A stretch of DNA of 64,000 nt from CBFFRJ01 sp051486985 (GTDB lineage Bacteria; Pseudomonadota; Gammaproteobacteria; Enterobacterales; Enterobacteriaceae), in contig NZ_JAHVDV010000003.1 of NCBI RefSeq assembly GCF_051486985.1, forward strand, positions 62,001 to 126,000. Reading direction: 5' to 3'. The translations under genes were made by a program, and so were the position numbers. Numbering within the stretch: the first letter of the stretch is position 1; every line of letters starts with the position of its first letter. Below, in pieces: positions 59,465 to 64,000 of this stretch. The notes under the pieces were generated by a model. That model had not been told where the DNA came from, did not search any database, and saw nothing but the letters and a program-made list of their open reading frames with translations.

Positions 59465-60508
59465 ATGAGCGTAATGTTTGATCCGGAAGCAGCCATTTAT
59501 CCTTTCCCGCCTAAACCCATGCCTCTCAGTCGGGATGAGAAACAGTTTTACCGCGACAAAATCAAGCGCTTACTAAAAGAGCGCGATGCGGTAATGGTCG
59601 CGCATTACTATACCGATCCAGAGATCCAGCAGCTCGCTGAGGAGACAGGTGGTTGCATCTCTGATTCCCTGGAGATGGCGCGCTTTGGCGCGAAGCACGC
59701 CGCCTCGACGCTGCTGGTAGCCGGGGTGCGTTTCATGGGTGAGACGGCGAAAATACTCAGCCCGGAGAAAACCATTCTTATGCCAACCCTCCATGCAGAG
59801 TGTTCACTCGATCTTGGCTGCCCCATTGAGGCTTTCAGCGCTTTTTGCGATGCCCATCCAGACAGAACCGTGGTGGTGTACGCCAATACCTCCGCTGCGG
59901 TAAAAGCACGCGCCGACTGGGTTGTCACCTCCAGCATTGCCGTGGAACTGATAGAACATCTGGACAGTCTGGGGGAGAAAATCATCTGGGCCCCGGACCG
60001 CCATCTCGGTAGCTACGTGCAAAAGCAGACCGGTGCCGATGTGCTGTGCTGGCAGGGGGCCTGCATTGTCCACGATGAGTTTAAAACGCAGGCGCTGGGT
60101 CGGATGAAGGCCCTCTATCCTGACGCGGCGGTGTTAGTGCATCCTGAATCCCCCCTCGCCGTGGTCAGGCTCGCCGATGCCGTAGGCTCAACCAGCCAGT
60201 TAATTAATGCTGCAAAGACCCTTCCGCACAAACAGCTTATCGTTGCCACTGATCGTGGGATTTTTTATAAAATGCAGCAGGCGGTGCCAGAAAAAGAGCT
60301 ACTGGAAGCGCCAACAGCCGGAGAGGGCGCTACCTGCCGCAGCTGTGCCCACTGCCCGTGGATGGCGATGAATGGCCTTAAAGCGATTGCTGATGGCCTT
60401 GAAAATGGTGGAACAGCTCATGAGATTCATGTGGATGCGGCACTGCGTGAAGGGGCGTTACTGCCGCTTAACCGTATGTTAGATTTTGCGGCTACACTAC
60501 GTCCGTAA
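59465..60508 (+). CDS. nadA: Quinolinate synthase A
   Basis: Condenses iminoaspartate with dihydroxyacetone phosphate to quinolinate for NAD synthesis, using a 4Fe-4S cluster. The start at 59465 (MSVMFDPEAAIYPFPP) gives 347 residues, the E. coli length; a GTG three codons upstream is less likely. Cluster Cys113 is in HAECSLDLGCP; another ligand is in VLCWQGACIVHDEF; the C-terminal motif is CRSCAHCPWM. It forms an operon with pnuC. Confidence 0.98.
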   Translation: MSVMFDPEAAIYPFPPKPMPLSRDEKQFYRDKIKRLLKERDAVMVAHYYTDPEIQQLAEETGGCISDSLEMARFGAKHAASTLLVAGVRFMGETAKILSPEKTILMPTLHAECSLDLGCPIEAFSAFCDAHPDRTVVVYANTSAAVKARADWVVTSSIAVELIEHLDSLGEKIIWAPDRHLGSYVQKQTGADVLCWQGACIVHDEFKTQALGRMKALYPDAAVLVHPESPLAVVRLADAVGSTSQLINAAKTLPHKQLIVATDRGIFYKMQQAVPEKELLEAPTAGEGATCRSCAHCPWMAMNGLKAIADGLENGGTAHEIHVDAALREGALLPLNRMLDFAATLRP

Positions 60509-60544
60509 CATTTATAACGCGTAGGAATACGCTCTGGGGAAAAG

Positions 60545-61264
60545 ATGGATTTTTTTAGCACGCAGAACATTCTGGTACATATTCCGATCGGGGCCGGAGG
60601 CTACGATCTTTCATGGATAGAGGCGGTAGGAACGCTGGCGGGGCTACTGTGTATCTGGCTCGCCAGCCTGGAGAAAATCAGTAATTATGCGTTTGGCTTA
60701 ATCAACGTCACGCTGTTCGCCATCATCTTTTTCCAGATCCAGCTCTATGCCAGCCTGCTATTACAGCTCTTCTTTTTTGCGGCAAACATTTATGGCTGGT
60801 ATGCATGGTCCCGACAAACGACATCGAACGAAGCCGCGTTGCAGATTCGTTGGCTGCCGTTGCCGAAGGCCATTGGCTGGCTGGTAGCCTGTGTCTGTGC
60901 CATCGGGCTGATGACGGCCTTTATTGATCCTGTCTTTGCGGTACTGACCCGCATTGCGGTGAGCCTGATGCAGACGCTCGGGCTTAATGTCGCCATGCCG
61001 GAACTGCAACCCGATGCCTTCCCGTTCTGGGATTCCTGCATGATGGTGCTGTCGATTGCTGCCATGATCCTGATGACCCGTAAGTATGTTGAAAACTGGC
61101 TACTTTGGGTCATCATCAATGTCATCAGCGTTGTTATCTTCGCACTGCAAGGCGTCTGGGCCATGTCGCTGGAATACATGCTGCTGACCTTTATCGCGTT
61201 AAACGGCAGCCGTATGTGGATGAAGAGCGCCCGTGAGCGTGGCTCCAGAGCGTTTTCCCGTTAA
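60545..61264 (+). CDS. pnuC: Nicotinamide riboside transporter PnuC
   Basis: Inner-membrane facilitator for nicotinamide riboside, 239 residues as in E. coli. It has seven or eight hydrophobic helices. The conserved WIEAVGTLAGLLCIWLASLE and the Trp-rich substrate region FFAANIYGWYAW are present. It is the second gene of the NadR-controlled operon. Its last four bases overlap the converging zitB end, with no terminator between them. Confidence 0.97.
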   Translation: MDFFSTQNILVHIPIGAGGYDLSWIEAVGTLAGLLCIWLASLEKISNYAFGLINVTLFAIIFFQIQLYASLLLQLFFFAANIYGWYAWSRQTTSNEAALQIRWLPLPKAIGWLVACVCAIGLMTAFIDPVFAVLTRIAVSLMQTLGLNVAMPELQPDAFPFWDSCMMVLSIAAMILMTRKYVENWLLWVIINVISVVIFALQGVWAMSLEYMLLTFIALNGSRMWMKSARERGSRAFSR

Positions 61265-62199
61265 TGATGATGTAAATGGGCGTGCTCAGACTGCATCTCG
61301 CTGAGGTGGCAGTCTGGCACGCTGCAGGGGTGATACTCCATCTGAATAGTGGCGTGTTCAATTTGGTAATGATGGGCCAGGAAATGCGCAATCTGGCGGA
61401 GAAGACCATCATGGTCGTGGGGCGGGATAACATGCACATGCAGCGTCATAAGCCTTTTCTCGCCCACCAGCCAGACATGCACATGATGAACATCGCGTAC
61501 CGCCGGAATAGCACGCCGGACATGGCGTTTAAGCGCCTCCACATCCATTGACACCGGCGCCCCCTCCAGCAGTTCATTGACACTCTCGCGTAACAGTGAC
61601 CATGCGCTACGCAGTACCAGTAGCGAGACCAGTACCGAGAGGATCGGGTCGGCAGCCGTCCAGCCGGTATACATGATAATGAGCGCGGCGATAATCGCCC
61701 CGACCGATCCCAGTAAATCGCCCAGCACATGCAAAGCCGCCGCGCGCACATTGAGATTCTTCTCTTCGTTGCCGCGATGCAGCAGCCAGAATGCCAGCAG
61801 GTTTGTCAGAAGCCCGGCCACCGCGATAGCCATCATGGTCGCACCGGCCACCGGTTGCGGGTGTCTGAAGCGAACAAAAGCTTCCCAGATGATAAAAACC
61901 GTAATCACCACCAGGGCAATGGCGTTAACGAAAGCAGCTAGTGTGGTCAGTCGCAGCCAGCCAAACGTGCGGGTGGCGCTGGGAGGTCGTCTGGCAAAAT
62001 GAACCGCCAGCAGGGCGAAAAAGAGGGCCGCGGCATCGGTAAGCATGTGGCCCGCATCGGCCAGCAGAGCCAGCGAGCCTGAAATAAACCCGCCGACCAC
62101 TTCCACCAGCATAAACAGCGCCGTAACGCTAAAAGCCAACAGTAGACGTCTGGCGTTGGCATCTTCAGGAAGGGATGAGTGTGAATGAGAATGCGCCAT
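61261..62199 (-). CDS. zitB: Zinc efflux transporter ZitB (CDF family)
   Basis: Proton-coupled Zn2+ exporter of 312 residues. Six membrane helices are visible, with metal-site LLADAGHMLTDAAALFFAL (HxxxD) and the matching HVLGDLLGSVGAII (HxxxD) motifs. The N-terminus (HSHSHSSLP) and C-terminus (SEHAHLHHH) are His-rich. The C-terminal cytoplasmic domain has DVHHVHVWLVGEKRLMTLHV. It converges on pnuC. Confidence 0.97.
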   Translation of the reverse strand: MAHSHSHSSLPEDANARRLLLAFSVTALFMLVEVVGGFISGSLALLADAGHMLTDAAALFFALLAVHFARRPPSATRTFGWLRLTTLAAFVNAIALVVITVFIIWEAFVRFRHPQPVAGATMMAIAVAGLLTNLLAFWLLHRGNEEKNLNVRAAALHVLGDLLGSVGAIIAALIIMYTGWTAADPILSVLVSLLVLRSAWSLLRESVNELLEGAPVSMDVEALKRHVRRAIPAVRDVHHVHVWLVGEKRLMTLHVHVIPPHDHDGLLRQIAHFLAHHYQIEHATIQMEYHPCSVPDCHLSEMQSEHAHLHHH

Positions 62200-62264
62200 G
62201 TTAAGCGTCCTGTGTCAAAACGATATCAGCGACTTACATCATTGCAGATCTTTTCCCATCCCAC

Positions 62265-62296
62265 AGAAAAAATTAAGGAGAGCCGAAGCTCTCCTT
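62265..62296 (-). terminator. Terminator downstream of ybgS
   Basis: Minus strand: AAGGAGAGC-TTCG-GCTCTCCTT followed by AATTTTTT. Stem of 9 bp with a stable UUCG loop. Confidence 0.88.
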
Positions 62297-62315
62297 TTTC
62301 ATTCCCGAATCAGTG

Positions 62316-62687
62316 TTACTGAGTCGTACCGTCGGTTTTAGTGTTGGTATCGTTGTTAATACCCTCACCGGTCTGGACTTTTTCATTGATGTCCGGACAT
62401 TTACCGTCTTTACACTGGGAATTTTTATGAATTTCATCTTTGGTCATGCTGTTATCGCTCATCCCGTGTTTACCATCATTGTTGGAATGCAGCATGGTAC
62501 CGCTTTGAGTGCCCGAGTTGTTCGGCGCAAGATTTTCTTTTGCATCTGGTGCAACCTGGCCTGCATTTGCCGCGGCGTTAGCCTGGCCGTTATTCGTTTG
62601 TGAAGTGGAGTCCGCTGCTAATGCCGCGCCACTTGCCATGGTCAGGGTAGTCGTCAGTAAAAGTGCCGCTAATTTATTCATTTTCAT
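62316..62687 (-). CDS. ybgS: Secreted small protein YbgS
   Basis: A 123-residue exported protein (E. coli 126). I chose the second ATG of ATGATG at 62687, which has better spacing from AGGAG. The signal peptide ends GAALAADS. The mature part is Asn/Gly/Thr-rich and low in hydrophobic residues, with two Cys (SQCKDGKCPD) that could pair. The C-terminal NEKVQTGEGINNDTNTKTDG is the family signature. Function unknown; it is divergent from aroG. Confidence 0.93.
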   Translation of the reverse strand: MKMNKLAALLLTTTLTMASGAALAADSTSQTNNGQANAAANAGQVAPDAKENLAPNNSGTQSGTMLHSNNDGKHGMSDNSMTKDEIHKNSQCKDGKCPDINEKVQTGEGINNDTNTKTDGTTQ

Positions 62688-62833
62688 CATGATGCTCCTG
62701 TTCTGGTCGTCATTTGCCGATCGGCTGATCGGTTTAACGTGCGCGAACGAGTTATCACGCTCAGTGGTTAAAAATTCCTTACATGCAATAAATTGCAGCA
62801 TGGAATATCGCAATAAAATAAAAACAAAGTATT

Positions 62834-62850
62834 TACACTTAAAAAGTGTA
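62834..62850. promoter_or_regulatory. Short perfect palindrome in the ybgS-aroG gap
   Basis: TACACTT-AAA-AAGTGTA, 7-bp perfect arms, about 150 bp upstream of ybgS. It might be a regulator site; it does not fit the TyrR box. The rest of the 318-bp divergent gap holds the TyrR box and the aroG promoter. Confidence 0.45.
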
Positions 62851-62918
62851 GCCCTGGAATCACTGTTCGCTACTTTCTGGCGGTTTTTAGCGTAATTCCA
62901 GGAATTTTCTGCCCGTAG

Positions 62919-62936
62919 TGTAAAATCGCGTTTACA
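62919..62936 (+). promoter_or_regulatory. TyrR box upstream of aroG
   Basis: TGTAAA-ATCGCG-TTTACA, a perfect strong TyrR box, ends 4 bp before the presumed -35. TyrR with phenylalanine represses aroG here in E. coli. Confidence 0.92.
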
Positions 62937-62940
62937 CTCC

Positions 62941-62968
62941 TTGACCGACAAGTTAGATTGGATAGATT
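62941..62968 (+). promoter_or_regulatory. Putative aroG promoter
   Basis: TTGACC and TAGATT spaced 16 bp, directly downstream of the TyrR box. Transcription would start about 30 bp before the aroG ATG. Confidence 0.6.
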
Positions 62969-63005
62969 GCATTCATTAAAAATAGTTGGCAAAGCTGGAA
63001 CGAAC

Positions 63006-64000
63006 ATGACTTATCAGAACGATGATTTACGCATAAAAGAGATCAACGAGTTATTACCCCCGGTCGCACTCCTTGAGAAATTCCCCGCCACTGAAAATGC
63101 AGCCAATACGGTTTCCCATGCCCGCGCTGCTATCCACAGCATTTTGCGCGGCAGCGACGATCGTCTGCTGGTGGTCATTGGTCCTTGCTCCATTCACGAT
63201 CCCGCAGCGGCGAAAGAGTATGCCGCACGGCTGCTGACGCTACGCGAATCGCTTAAAGATGAGCTGGAAGTGGTAATGCGCGTCTATTTTGAAAAGCCGC
63301 GTACCACCGTGGGCTGGAAAGGGCTTATCAACGATCCGCATATGGATAACAGCTTTCGGATCAACGATGGACTGCGCATTGCACGTAAGTTGCTGCTTGA
63401 GATAAATGACAGCGGTCTGCCGGCAGCGGGTGAGTTTCTCGATATGATAACCCCACAGTATCTTGCTGATTTGATGAGCTGGGGGGCCATTGGTGCCCGC
63501 ACCACTGAATCGCAGGTCCACCGTGAACTGGCCTCCGGCCTCTCATGCCCGGTTGGTTTTAAAAACGGTACTGATGGCACCATCAAAGTAGCCATCGACG
63601 CCATTAATGCTGCCAGCGCGCCGCACTGCTTCCTGTCGGTGACGAAATGGGGCCATTCAGCTATTGTTAACACGGCGGGTAATGGCGACTGCCATATCAT
63701 CCTGCGCGGCGGGAAAACGCCTAATTACAGCGCCTCGCACGTGGCAGAAGTGAAGCAGGGTCTGGAAAAAGCCGGTCTTAAAGCCCAGGTCATGATTGAC
63801 TTCAGCCATGCAAACTCCAGCAAGCAGTTTAAAAAGCAGATGGACGTGGGTACGGATGTCTGTGGCCAGATTGCCAGTGGCGAAAACGCCATTATGGGCG
63901 TGATGATTGAAAGTCATCTGGTAGAAGGTAATCAGAGTCTGGAAAGCAGTGAACCGCTGGTCTATGGCAAGAGTGTGACCGACGCCTGTATCGGCTGGGA
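63006..64000 (+). CDS. aroG: DAHP synthase, Phe-sensitive, 3' end outside window
   Basis: First step of the shikimate pathway, joining PEP and erythrose-4-P. The window holds 331 complete codons of the usual 350; the last ~19 residues lie beyond base 64000. It begins MTYQNDDLRIKEINELLPPV. IGPCSIHDP contains the metal-ligand Cys near residue 61; VYFEKPRTTVGWKGLINDP and KNGTDGTIKVA bind PEP and E4P. The match to AroG rather than AroF or AroH is clear from the N-terminus and the TyrR box. Confidence 0.97.
   Translation, partial: MTYQNDDLRIKEINELLPPVALLEKFPATENAANTVSHARAAIHSILRGSDDRLLVVIGPCSIHDPAAAKEYAARLLTLRESLKDELEVVMRVYFEKPRTTVGWKGLINDPHMDNSFRINDGLRIARKLLLEINDSGLPAAGEFLDMITPQYLADLMSWGAIGARTTESQVHRELASGLSCPVGFKNGTDGTIKVAIDAINAASAPHCFLSVTKWGHSAIVNTAGNGDCHIILRGGKTPNYSASHVAEVKQGLEKAGLKAQVMIDFSHANSSKQFKKQMDVGTDVCGQIASGENAIMGVMIESHLVEGNQSLESSEPLVYGKSVTDACIGW

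Overview
The window is a stretch of enterobacterial chromosome. It looks like Enterobacter or a close relative such as Lelliottia or Leclercia; this is inferred from remembered family sequences, not from a search. Gene order follows the 15-17 minute region of E. coli K-12 from asnB to aroG, protein lengths match the E. coli families, and regulatory sites (NagC, CRP, KdpE, FNR, NadR, TyrR, ChiX pairing) sit where expected. No insertion sequence, prophage or CRISPR array is visible.

Layout. 1-5.4 kb: asnB (cut by the window edge) and nagBACD on the minus strand, divergent from nagE across two NagC operators. 7.9-11.7 kb: glnS and the chitooligosaccharide porin operon chiPQ, with a ChiX sRNA pairing site over the chiP ribosome binding site. 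11.8-14.4 kb, minus strand: fldA, a short uof-like leader, fur, ybfE, ybfF. 14.6-16.8 kb: seqA-pgm. 16.8-24.6 kb: the complete kdpFABCDE potassium uptake and sensing operon. 25-33 kb: ybfA, an unlisted 35-codon ORF with its own terminator, phrB, ybgI, an orphan fimbrial chaperone-adhesin pair, pxpBCA and nei.

33.4-45.1 kb is the TCA cycle block, gltA divergent from sdhCDAB-sucABCD, with an SdhX-like sRNA in the 3' UTR. 45.1-48.3 kb holds an accessory cassette (HxlR regulator, MFS transporter, PLP decarboxylase) where K-12 carries mngRAB. 49-58 kb holds cydABX-ybgE-ybgC-tolQRAB-pal-cpoB (terminal oxidase plus the Tol-Pal envelope machine). 58-59.3 kb is a lysine/valine tRNA cluster with unusual repeats. 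59.5-64 kb holds nadA-pnuC, zitB, ybgS and the start of aroG.

The most unusual structure is the tRNA cluster (58094-59271). Four tRNA-Lys genes and one tRNA-Val are interleaved with two 101-bp spacers and followed by 156/157-bp tandem repeats. Each complete repeat ends in a copy of the last ~19 bases of tRNA-Lys, including CCA. This resembles the E. coli tyrT distal repeats (rtT RNA, Tpr) but is built on tRNA-Lys. Other points of interest are the 19-bp inverted-repeat operator of the HxlR cassette, the usherless fimbrial pair, the shortened uof leader, a NagE with a membrane domain unlike K-12, and the unlisted small ORF upstream of phrB.
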